In this document: positions 1-5,977 of the stretch, in pieces | Layout of the letters: the number at the start of each line of letters is the position of its first letter | Position numbering within the stretch: position 1 is the stretch's first letter | DNA from: CAYLZN01 sp964387935 | GTDB lineage: Bacteria > Acidobacteriota > Vicinamibacteria > Vicinamibacterales > JAFNAJ01 | Length of the DNA: 6,004 bases | Assembly (NCBI GenBank): GCA_964387935.1 | Contig: CAYLZN010000347.1 | Location: 1 to 6,004 of the forward strand | Direction of reading: 5' to 3' | Program-made: the position numbers and the translations under genes | The notes under the pieces: model-generated | What the model saw: only the letters and a program-made list of their open reading frames with translations | What the model was told of the DNA's origin: nothing | Databases searched by the model: none

Positions 1-20
1 CATTCGCGAAAGGCTGCGTA

Positions 21-53
21 ATGTCGGCACTTTCAAACCGTTCGGCGTTCTAG
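21..53 (+). other. Possible 10-codon leader mini-ORF (speculative)
   Basis: An ATG at 21 opens a 10-residue frame (MSALSNRSAF) ending in TAG at 51-53. AAAGG at 9-13 lies 7 nt before this ATG, an acceptable Shine-Dalgarno position, whereas the large gene at 130 has none. The mini-ORF ends 10 nt before a strong hairpin, an order that would suit a leader peptide or attenuator. The peptide is not rich in any one regulatory amino acid apart from three serines, and a 10-codon ORF is easily produced by chance. Confidence is low. Confidence 0.12.
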
Positions 54-63
54 CGGCTTCCTC

Positions 64-113
64 CGGGGCCAGGGGCTGACGGCGGCTGGTCCGCCCGGTC
101 ACCCCTGGCCTCG
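64..113 (+). other. Strong imperfect hairpin in the 5' leader
   Basis: Three nested stems are visible. The outer stem pairs 64-75 with 102-113: nine perfect pairs (67-75 with 102-110), then a G:U and two more G:C pairs at the base. After a single bulged C (76), 77-80 pairs with 98-101. After a two-base bulge (96-97), 81-85 (GGCGG) pairs with 91-95 (CCGCC) around a 5-nt loop. This gives about 21 pairs in 50 nt, mostly G:C. No T-run follows on either strand, so it is not a canonical intrinsic terminator. It ends 16 nt before the ATG at 130, so it could be a 5'UTR structure, an mRNA-stabilising element, or a Rho-type end of an upstream transcript. The structure is seen; the role is not known. 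Confidence 0.6.
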
Positions 114-129
114 CCACCTGCGCCCGCCC

Positions 130-2886
130 ATGTCCCTGCCCCTCGAGCCCCGTGAATCGCGGGTCATCCTCGACTTCCTCCGCAAGACGGACTCCCTGCT
201 GCTCACGCGCGTCGCGCGGCGGATGATCAACCACCTGTGCTGGAGCGGCGTGCCCGAGGCGCACGCGCTGCTGCAGCGGTTCTCCTCGGACCTCCGATCC
301 GCCGCCGGTCACGCCGGTGACGAGAACCAGCCCCTGGCGCGCAAGAGCCCCGGCGTGCTGTCGGCGGTCACCGAGGAGGCGTTCACGCTTGCGGCCCACG
401 TCCTCTCCGAGGAGGAGATCGTCGCCTGCATCGAGACGTGGATCCTCGATGACAAGTCGAGCTTCCTGATCGAACTGGCCGAGAATCAGGGCAGTCCGCT
501 CGAGCACATTCTCGAGGCGCTCGCACGGTTCGACGAGCTCGGCCTCGACGACCGCAAGCTCTCCGCGTCCACCCGGCACGTCCTGCGCGTGTCGCTCGTC
601 CGCCGCTTCCTGAGCGAGGACACGCGCTTCATCGGCCGCGCCCGCCACTGGATCGAGGTCCACGACTTCTGCGAGATCGGCCGCCGGTTGATCAGCACGC
701 AGGGCAGTCGCGGTAAGCTGGGCGGCAAGAGCTCGGGGCTGCTGCTCGCGTCGCACATCGTCCGAAAGGCGGGCTCGGAGTTCGAAGACCTGCGTAACGT
801 GAAGGTCCCGAAGACCTGGTACATCACGTCCGACGGCATCCTCGGATTCATCGAGCACAACCACCTGCAGGACGTCTTCAACCGCAAGTACCTGGACGTC
901 GACGAGGTGCGTCGCGAGTACCCGCACATCGTGCAGGTGTTCAAGAACTCGCACCTGCCGCCGGACATCGTCCGCGGGCTGTCGCAGGCGCTCGACGACT
1001 TCGGGGATCACCCCGTCGTCGTCCGCAGTTCGAGCCTGCTCGAAGACCAGGTGGACTCGGCGTTTTCGGGCAAGTACAAGAGCCTGTTCCTGGCCAATCA
1101 GGGACCGAAGCAGCAGCGCCTGGACGCGCTGCTCGACGCGGTGGCGGAGGTCTACGCGTCCGTGTTCGGTCCCGACCCCATCGAGTATCGGGCGGAACGG
1201 GGGCTGCTCGATGCCCATGAAGAGATGGGCATCATGATCCAGCAGGTCGTCGGCCGGCGCATCGGGCCGTATTTCTGTCCGGCCTACGCCGGCGTCGCCT
1301 TCAGCCGCAACGAGTTCCGCTGGTCCACGCGGATCCGGCGCGAGGACGGCCTGGTACGGCTCGTGCCAGGGCTCGGCACGCGCGCGGTGGACCGGGTCGG
1401 CGACGACTACCCCGTGCTGCTCGCGCCAGGCCAGCCCGGCCTGCGTGTCAACGTGAGCGCCCAGGAGGTGCTGCGCTACGCGCCGCGTCGCATGGACGTC
1501 GTCAACCTCGAGTCCGGGCGCTTCGAGACCGTCGAGGTCGAGGAACTCGTGCGACAGTTCGGCCGAGACGTGCCCGCCGTGGGTCAGATCGTGTCCGTGT
1601 ACGACGAGGACGGGCTCCTGCGTCCCGTCGGGTTCGACTGGAATCCCTCGCGCGGCACCCCGGTCGTCACCTTCGAGGGCCTCATCCGCAACACGGACTT
1701 CGTCTCCCGAATGCGGGCGCTGCTCACGCTGCTGGCCGAGCGCATGGGCGGCCCCGTCGATCTCGAGTTCGCCTCGGACGGCACGGACCTGTACCTGCTG
1801 CAGTGCCGGCCGCAGAGCGGGAACGACGACGACCGGCCCACGCCGCTGCCGCGTGACGTGCCGGCGGATCGCGTGGTCTTCTCCGCGAAGCGCTTCGTGT
1901 CCAACGGCCGCCTCCCGGACCTCACCCACATCGTCTACGTGAATCCGGACGAGTACGCCAAGCTCCCCACGCTCGAATCCCTCCAGGAGATCGCGCGCGT
2001 CGTGGGGCGGCTGAACAAGCTGCTGCCCAAGCGGCAGTTCGCCCTACTGGGCCCGGGTCGCTGGGGCAGCCGCGGCGACGTGCGTCTCGGCGTGCCGGTG
2101 ACCTATGCCGACATCAGCAACACGTCGCTGCTCGTCGAGGTGGCCCGGAAGCGCGGGGCCTACGCGCCCGACGTGTCCTTCGGGACGCATTTCTTCCAGG
2201 ACCTCGTCGAGTCGCGCATCCGCTACCTGCCGCTCTTCCCGGACGATCCGGGCGTCGCCTTCAACCAGGCCTTCCTGGCCGGAGCGCCGAGCGTGCTCGG
2301 GGACCTCCTGCCCGAGTATCGCCAGTTCGCCCGCGTCGTGCGCGTGATCGACGTGCCCCGCGCCACCGGGGGGCAGGTGCTCCGTGTGGCCTTCGACGCG
2401 GACGCCGACGAGGCGCTGGCGTACCTCGCCGGCGCGTCCACCCAGGGCGACCTCTCCGCGGCGACGGCGAAGCGGGACGTGCCCTCCGACGAGCCATTCC
2501 GCTGGCGGCTGCGCATGGCCGAGCGCCTGGCCGCGGACCTCGACGCGGATCGCTTCGGGGTGCGCGCCATCTACCTGATGGGGAGTACGAAAAACGGCAC
2601 GGCGCGCGCGGAAAGCGACATCGATCTCATCGTGCACGTGTCCGGTGACGAGACACGCCTCGAGGCGCTGCGCCTGTGGCTCGACGGGTGGAGCCGCTGC
2701 CTCGCCGAGATGAACTTCTGGCGCACCGGTGTGCGGATGGACGGTCTGCTCGACGTGCACTATCTGACCGACGACGAGGTCGCCCAACGACAGGGCGTGG
2801 CAACCAAGCTTGGCGCGGTGACGGATCCAGCACGGGTGCTGGCTCGCTACGGGCCGCCCGAGACCGGGACCGGGACCGAGCCGTAG
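130..2886 (+). CDS. PEP/pyruvate-binding (dikinase N-terminal) protein fused to a C-terminal nucleotidyltransferase domain
   Basis: The product has 918 residues. Residues 1-195 are helical and unassigned. Residues 198-562 form a dikinase-type ATP-binding domain: GGKSSGL at 198-204 (Lys200), VRSSS with Arg299, Gly314 in SGK, GVAF at 388-391, GLG at 414-416, DLE at 544-546 and LLQCRP with Gln558 and Arg560. Asp544, Glu546, Gln558 and Arg560 keep the spacing of Asp321, Glu323, Gln335 and Arg337 in Clostridium symbiosum PPDK, so ATP binding is probable. No phosphohistidine swivelling domain (TxGGxxSHAA) and no PEP-binding barrel follow, so it should not be a complete PEP synthase. Residues 638-701 instead carry GPGRWGSRGD...LGVPV and FGTHFFQDLVE blocks, which I recall from proteins annotated only as PEP/pyruvate-binding. 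Residues 818-833 are a nucleotidyltransferase motif (GS...SDIDL, carboxylates Asp830 and Asp832, possible third Asp875). No signal peptide or membrane segment is seen. ATG130 lacks a Shine-Dalgarno, but no better start is visible. The reaction is unknown. Confidence 0.88.
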   Translation: MSLPLEPRESRVILDFLRKTDSLLLTRVARRMINHLCWSGVPEAHALLQRFSSDLRSAAGHAGDENQPLARKSPGVLSAVTEEAFTLAAHVLSEEEIVACIETWILDDKSSFLIELAENQGSPLEHILEALARFDELGLDDRKLSASTRHVLRVSLVRRFLSEDTRFIGRARHWIEVHDFCEIGRRLISTQGSRGKLGGKSSGLLLASHIVRKAGSEFEDLRNVKVPKTWYITSDGILGFIEHNHLQDVFNRKYLDVDEVRREYPHIVQVFKNSHLPPDIVRGLSQALDDFGDHPVVVRSSSLLEDQVDSAFSGKYKSLFLANQGPKQQRLDALLDAVAEVYASVFGPDPIEYRAERGLLDAHEEMGIMIQQVVGRRIGPYFCPAYAGVAFSRNEFRWSTRIRREDGLVRLVPGLGTRAVDRVGDDYPVLLAPGQPGLRVNVSAQEVLRYAPRRMDVVNLESGRFETVEVEELVRQFGRDVPAVGQIVSVYDEDGLLRPVGFDWNPSRGTPVVTFEGLIRNTDFVSRMRALLTLLAERMGGPVDLEFASDGTDLYLLQCRPQSGNDDDRPTPLPRDVPADRVVFSAKRFVSNGRLPDLTHIVYVNPDEYAKLPTLESLQEIARVVGRLNKLLPKRQFALLGPGRWGSRGDVRLGVPVTYADISNTSLLVEVARKRGAYAPDVSFGTHFFQDLVESRIRYLPLFPDDPGVAFNQAFLAGAPSVLGDLLPEYRQFARVVRVIDVPRATGGQVLRVAFDADADEALAYLAGASTQGDLSAATAKRDVPSDEPFRWRLRMAERLAADLDADRFGVRAIYLMGSTKNGTARAESDIDLIVHVSGDETRLEALRLWLDGWSRCLAEMNFWRTGVRMDGLLDVHYLTDDEVAQRQGVATKLGAVTDPARVLARYGPPETGTGTEP

Positions 2887-2888
2887 GC

Positions 2889-2930
2889 GGCCACCGGACG
2901 ACTGGCGCAGCCTTTGCTCCGGTGACGGCC
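2889..2930 (+). other. Weak hairpin between the dikinase-like gene and the mutase operon
   Basis: ACCGGA at 2893-2898 pairs with TCCGGT at 2918-2923, and GGCC at 2889-2892 can pair with GGCC at 2927-2930 if three bases (2924-2926) bulge out. The loop is 19 nt. No T-tract follows, so it is not a standard intrinsic terminator. It sits 3 nt after the upstream stop codon and just before the TATAAT promoter, where an inefficient terminator or 3'-end stabiliser would be expected. In DNA this GC-rich, chance pairing is likely. Confidence 0.25.
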
Positions 2931-2949
2931 GGGCCGCGTGGGCTCGGCG

Positions 2950-2955
2950 TATAAT
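2950..2955 (+). promoter_or_regulatory. Perfect sigma70-type -10 box (TATAAT), leaderless promoter for the mutase operon
   Basis: The consensus hexamer TATAAT is followed by only 7 nt before the ATG at 2963. Transcription normally begins about 7 nt after a -10 box, so the predicted start falls at 2962-2963, on or next to the A of the start codon. There is no Shine-Dalgarno before this ATG, as expected for a leaderless mRNA. No good -35 hexamer stands 16-18 nt upstream (that stretch is GC-rich) and there is no TGn extension, so an activator or a -35-independent polymerase contact may be needed. An exact TATAAT in such GC-rich sequence at this position is unlikely to be chance. Confidence 0.65.
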
Positions 2956-2962
2956 TCCGGGC

Positions 2963-4636
2963 ATGAAATCGGGCGTACAAGAGATGTCACCGAGTCGCCT
3001 CCGCTGGGAGCGCGAGGTGCTCGAGCCGAGCCTGAAGAAGGCGCCGGAGCGGAGCGCCCGCTTCACCACCATTTCAGGGCGGGAGATCGCCCGCCTCTAC
3101 ACCGTCGACGACGTGGCGGCGCTCGACCCGGCGCGCGAGATTGGCGAGCCCGGCCAGTTTCCCTACACGCGGGGCATCCACGAGACCGGCTACCGCGGCA
3201 AGCTGTGGACCATGCGGCAGTTCGCGGGCTTCGGCAGGCCCGAGGAGACCAACGAGCGCTACAAGCAACTGCTGGCCGCGGGCGGCACGGGCCTCAGCGT
3301 GGCGTTCGACCTGCCGACGCTGATGGGGCGCGACCCGGACCACGACCTGTCGCTCGGGGAGGTCGGCAAGTGCGGCGTCTCCATCGTCTCCCTCGCCGAC
3401 ATGGAGCGCCTCTTCGAAGGCATCGACCTGGGCGCGATCACCACCTCGATGACGATCAACTCGCCGGCGGCGATGATCTTCGCGATGTACCTGGTCGTCG
3501 CGGAGCAGCAGGGCGCCGACTGGCGGACGCTGTCCGGAACGATCCAGAACGACATCCTCAAGGAGTTCATCGCGCAGAAGGAGTACATCTATCCGCCGCG
3601 GCAGTCGATGCGGCTCATCACCGACGTCTTCGCGTTCTGCGCGAAGGAGGTGCCGCGATGGAACACGATCTCGGTGAGCGGGTATCACATCCGCGAGGCC
3701 GGCGCCACGGCCCTCCAGGAACTGGCGTTCACGCTCCGCGACGGGATCGAGTACGTGCAGTACGGGGTGGACGCCGGGCTCGACGTGGACGCGTTCGTGC
3801 CGCGGATCTCGTTCTTTTTCAATGCGCACAGCGACTTCTTCGAGGAGATCGCCAAGTACCGGGCCGCCCGGCGCATCTGGGCCGAGGTCCTGCGCGACCG
3901 GTTCCACGCGAGAGACGAGCGGTCCTGGAAGCTGCGGTTCCACACCCAGACCGCCGGCGTGTCGCTCACCGCGCAGCAGCCGTACAACAACGTCGTGCGC
4001 ACCACGCTCCAGGCGCTCGCGGCCGTGCTCGGCGGCACGCAGTCGCTGCACACCAACTCGCTCGACGAGGCGCTCGCCCTGCCCACCGCCGAGGCGGTGA
4101 TGCTGGCCCTGCGCACGCAACAGGTCATTGCGCACGAGAGCGGCGTGGCGAACGTCGTGGACCCGCTCGGCGGTTCCTACTTCCTCGAGGCGCTGACGAA
4201 GGACATGGCGGACGGCACGTACCGGTATTTCGACACGATCGACCGCATGGGCGGGATGGTGCCGGCCATCGAGCAGGGCTACCCGCAGCGTGAGATCGCC
4301 GAGAGCGCCTACCGGTTCCAGCAGGCCGTCGAGCAGAAGGACAAGATCATCGTCGGCGCCAACGACTACGTGCTGCAGGACGAGCCGCCGATCCCGATTC
4401 TCTACATCGACGACCGCGTGGCCGACACGCAGATCGGCCGGCTGGAGCAGTTGCGCCGCAGCCGGGACCACGACCGCGTCCGGGCCGCGCTCGACCACCT
4501 GCGCGAGGTGGCGAGGGGGGCGGGGAACACGATGTATCCGTTGCTCGACTGCGTGCGGGCGTACGCAACGGTCGGGGAGATGTGCGACGCCCTGCGGGAC
4601 GTCTGGGGCGAGTGGGAAGAGGAACCGGTCATCTGA
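2963..4636 (+). CDS. icmA: Coenzyme-B12-dependent acyl-CoA mutase large (catalytic) subunit, isobutyryl-CoA mutase type (methylmalonyl-CoA mutase family)
   Basis: The 557-residue product matches the mutase catalytic (beta/alpha)8 barrel along its full length, and it has no B12 domain, which is encoded by the next gene. Clear family blocks are WTMRQFAGFG (82-91), GLSVAFDLPT, TIQNDILKEF, SGYHIREAGAT with Tyr241/His242, HTQTAGVSLTAQQPYNNVVRT, and LHTNSLDEALALPT. Against Propionibacterium methylmalonyl-CoA mutase the offset is a constant -2: His242 matches His244 and Gln195 matches Gln197. At the specificity positions Tyr89 is Phe87 and Arg207 is Gln205. Phe/Gln is the known isobutyryl-CoA mutase pair; Arg207 binds the methylmalonyl carboxylate, so its loss argues against that substrate. 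Ala114 replaces the Asp117 of 2-hydroxyisobutyryl-CoA mutase. The 557 plus 135 residue split also resembles IcmA/IcmB. Likely reaction: isobutyryl-CoA to n-butyryl-CoA in the cytoplasm. Pivalyl-CoA or isovaleryl-CoA mutase activity remains possible. Start ATG2963 fits the TATAAT; Met8 (2984) is the alternative. Automatic pipelines would probably label it methylmalonyl-CoA mutase. Confidence 0.88.
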   Translation: MKSGVQEMSPSRLRWEREVLEPSLKKAPERSARFTTISGREIARLYTVDDVAALDPAREIGEPGQFPYTRGIHETGYRGKLWTMRQFAGFGRPEETNERYKQLLAAGGTGLSVAFDLPTLMGRDPDHDLSLGEVGKCGVSIVSLADMERLFEGIDLGAITTSMTINSPAAMIFAMYLVVAEQQGADWRTLSGTIQNDILKEFIAQKEYIYPPRQSMRLITDVFAFCAKEVPRWNTISVSGYHIREAGATALQELAFTLRDGIEYVQYGVDAGLDVDAFVPRISFFFNAHSDFFEEIAKYRAARRIWAEVLRDRFHARDERSWKLRFHTQTAGVSLTAQQPYNNVVRTTLQALAAVLGGTQSLHTNSLDEALALPTAEAVMLALRTQQVIAHESGVANVVDPLGGSYFLEALTKDMADGTYRYFDTIDRMGGMVPAIEQGYPQREIAESAYRFQQAVEQKDKIIVGANDYVLQDEPPIPILYIDDRVADTQIGRLEQLRRSRDHDRVRAALDHLREVARGAGNTMYPLLDCVRAYATVGEMCDALRDVWGEWEEEPVI

Positions 4637-4640
4637 CAGC

Positions 4641-4646
4641 TGGAGG
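4641..4646 (+). promoter_or_regulatory. Ribosome binding site of the B12-binding subunit gene
   Basis: TGGAGG lies 9 nt before the ATG at 4656 and just after the icmA stop (4634-4636). It is the only clear Shine-Dalgarno among the four genes. It decides the start: the frame is open further upstream inside icmA, but only from 4656 does the protein begin with the conserved B12-domain sequence (MRKIRVVIAKPGLDGHDRG). Confidence 0.75.
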
Positions 4647-4655
4647 CTGTCGGTC

Positions 4656-5063
4656 ATGCGAAAGATCCGCGTCGTCATCGCCAAGCCCGGGCTCGACGGG
4701 CACGACCGGGGCGCCAAGGTCATCGCCCGCGCGCTCAGGGACGCCGGCATGGAGGTCATCTACACGGGCCTCCGGCAGACGCCCGAGCAGATCGTCTCCG
4801 CCGCCCTGCAGGAGGATGCCGACGTGGTCGGTCTCTCCATCCTGTCCGGCGCGCACAACCACATCTGCCCCCGCGTGATGCAGTTGCTGCGGGAACGCGG
4901 CCTCGATGATGTGCTCGTCGTCGTCGGGGGGATCATTCCGGATGTGGACATCCCGAAGCTGAAGGACGCCGGCATCGCCGAGGTGTTCCTGCCGGGCACG
5001 CCCATGCAGAGCATCGCGGACTTCATCACGACGCACGTACGGCCTCGCCTGGAACCTGTCTGA
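4656..5063 (+). CDS. icmB: Cobalamin-binding small subunit of the acyl-CoA mutase (isobutyryl-CoA mutase small subunit type)
   Basis: The 135-residue product is a complete stand-alone B12-binding Rossmann-like domain. It has the base-off/His-on motif DGHDRG at 14-19, with His16 as the predicted lower axial ligand to cobalt and Asp14 as its partner. SIL at 61-63 and GG at 91-92 are the other cofactor-contact motifs of the family. The length equals that of known separate small subunits (about 136 residues), so nothing is truncated. It should bind adenosylcobalamin and dock on the large subunit encoded 19 nt upstream to make the active mutase. The sequence does not reveal substrate, since specificity lies in the large subunit; the icmB name follows from the partner's Phe/Gln signature. 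No MeaB-type G-protein chaperone, which usually protects and reloads such mutases, is encoded in this window. Confidence 0.9.
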   Translation: MRKIRVVIAKPGLDGHDRGAKVIARALRDAGMEVIYTGLRQTPEQIVSAALQEDADVVGLSILSGAHNHICPRVMQLLRERGLDDVLVVVGGIIPDVDIPKLKDAGIAEVFLPGTPMQSIADFITTHVRPRLEPV

Positions 5064-5065
5064 CC

Positions 5066-5953
5066 ATGCCCACGAAGCTGCTGCTCGCCGACGACAGTGT
5101 CACCGTTCAGCGTGTCATCGAACTGACCTTCGCGGACGAGGGCGTGGAGGTGACGTCGGTGGGCGACGGCGAACAGGCCATCGCACACCTCGACCGGGAC
5201 CGGCCGGACATCGTCCTGGCGGACATCGGGATGCCCCGACGCGACGGGTACGAGGTGGCCGCGCACATCAGGCGCTCGCCGGAGCTGGCGCACATCCCGG
5301 TCGTGCTCATGACGGGGGCCTTCGAGCAACTGGACGAGGCGCGGGCGGGGCAGGTGCGATGCGACGCGGTGCTCGCGAAGCCGTTCGAACCGCACATGGT
5401 GATTGCGATCGTCCGGCAGTTGCTGAACCGCGAGCCCGGGACGACGCCGGCCGCGCCGCAGTTGCCCGAGGGCGAGGCCGACGCAGGGTCAGCGGCGGGC
5501 GCACCGACGTCGGGTTCGCTGGATGACTACCTGGAGCGCCTGGACGAGGCGCTGAGTGCGGCGACCGGGGCGACGCCGGCGCGGTCATCGGCGCTGGCCC
5601 AGCCGGCACCGGCAGGGCCAGCGCCGGTGACGCTCGTCGAGCCGGCCGCGATGGCGACCTCGACGCCTCCGAATCTGGCCGACGCGTTCTCGGTCCTGCT
5701 GGCGGAGGAGCTGGGTGAGGCCCCGCCCGCCCCGACCTGGGGGCGGGTTATCGGCGGCAGGGAGCGGGCCACCGAGGCCGTGGCGACCGCCGAGCCGCTG
5801 GTGCTGACGGAAGCGGTGCTGGACGATCTCACGCGGCGGGTGGCGGAGCGGCTGGGCGGGGAGGCCGTCCGGGACCACGTCGGCCGGCTGGTGGTGGAGG
5901 TGGCGGAACGGCTCGTCCGCGAGGAGATCGAGCGCATCAAGGCGGGAGCCTGA
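5066..5953 (+). CDS. Response regulator: CheY-like receiver, Pro/Ala-rich linker, helical C-terminal tail
   Basis: Residues 1-118 are a full receiver domain: acidic pair Asp9/Asp10, phosphoacceptor Asp53 (LADIGMPRRDG), Thr83 in MTGA and Lys105 in AKPF. It should be phosphorylated at Asp53 by a histidine kinase not encoded here. Residues 119-245 are a low-complexity Pro/Ala/Gly/Glu linker, probably disordered, broken by two short helical islands: DDYLERLDEAL (153-163) and NLADAFSVLLAEELGE (203-218). Residues 248-292 are a charged amphipathic segment ending ERLVREEIERIK. There is no helix-turn-helix, GGDEF, EAL, HD or kinase domain, so output is probably protein interaction or localisation. The tail recalls the end of PopZ-like (DUF2497) polar organising proteins and of some deltaproteobacterial receiver proteins; this is from memory and not tested. 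The ATG is 2 nt after the icmB stop with no strong Shine-Dalgarno, so translation is probably coupled to icmB. Confidence 0.85.
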   Translation: MPTKLLLADDSVTVQRVIELTFADEGVEVTSVGDGEQAIAHLDRDRPDIVLADIGMPRRDGYEVAAHIRRSPELAHIPVVLMTGAFEQLDEARAGQVRCDAVLAKPFEPHMVIAIVRQLLNREPGTTPAAPQLPEGEADAGSAAGAPTSGSLDDYLERLDEALSAATGATPARSSALAQPAPAGPAPVTLVEPAAMATSTPPNLADAFSVLLAEELGEAPPAPTWGRVIGGRERATEAVATAEPLVLTEAVLDDLTRRVAERLGGEAVRDHVGRLVVEVAERLVREEIERIKAGA

Positions 5954-5954
5954 G

Positions 5955-5977
5955 AAAAAGGGGTCGGGAGTCCTTTT
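5955..5977 (+). terminator. Possible weak hairpin terminator after the response regulator
   Basis: AAAAGG at 5956-5961 can pair with CCTTTT at 5972-5977 around a 10-nt loop, 2 nt after the stop codon, and the 3' arm ends in four T residues. This resembles a short bidirectional terminator, but the stem is weak and AT-rich, and it abuts a second palindrome. It may instead be part of a repeated intergenic element (see the 5977-5991 entry). Confidence 0.3.

Larger units (their letters stand above)
1..129. other. Upstream intergenic region, no supported gene
   Basis: No credible gene lies here. Read in frame from base 1, the + strand gives six codons and then TAA at 19-21, which could be the tail of an upstream gene but is too short to judge. 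The stop overlaps an ATG (TAATG, 19-23) that opens a 10-codon mini-ORF, listed separately. A strong hairpin occupies 64-113. The last 16 bases before the ATG at 130 are pyrimidine-rich and contain no Shine-Dalgarno-like purine run. I see no convincing -35/-10 pair on the + strand, so the promoter of the first gene is either upstream of the window or not recognisable by eye. Confidence 0.6.

Noticed and set aside
1..3. CAT at the window edge as a reverse-strand ATG of a divergent gene
   Set aside because: Only the start triplet would be inside the window, and the reverse strand before it shows no clear Shine-Dalgarno, so it cannot be supported.
2862..2879. Three tandem hexamers (GACCGG, GACCGG, GACCGA) at the 3' end of the first gene
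   Set aside because: Only 18 bp, encoding a short Gly-Thr repeat at a disordered C-terminus. It is too short to be a meaningful repeat or contingency locus.
2044..3072. 342-codon minus-strand open frame opposite the end of the first gene and the start of icmA
   Set aside because: It spans a gene end, an intergenic region and another gene start on the other strand, and has low-complexity Arg/Gly/Ala/His-rich content, so it is a composition artefact.
2938..4293. 451-codon + strand frame overlapping icmA in another phase
   Set aside because: It is Arg/Gly/Ala-rich with no motifs, while the overlapping frame encodes a full-length mutase barrel. It also starts within the promoter region.
2963..4636. 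2-hydroxyisobutyryl-CoA mutase or ethylmalonyl-CoA mutase as the identity of the large subunit
   Set aside because: The HCM hallmark residues (Ile at the Tyr89 site and Asp at the Ala116 site) are Phe87 and Ala114 here. Ethylmalonyl-CoA mutase normally has its B12 domain in the same chain, while here it is encoded separately.
4290..4655. Upstream extension of the icmB frame into icmA
   Set aside because: The extra 122 codons give Ser/Arg/Thr-rich nonsense in the icmA region. The B12 domain begins exactly at ATG4656, which has a well-placed TGGAGG.
3074..4759. 561-codon open frame on the minus strand opposite the mutase genes
   Set aside because: It runs antisense to two genes with unmistakable conserved motifs. 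Its translation is rich in Arg, His, Val, Leu and Asp with no recognisable domain, as expected for a mirror frame in GC-biased coding DNA.
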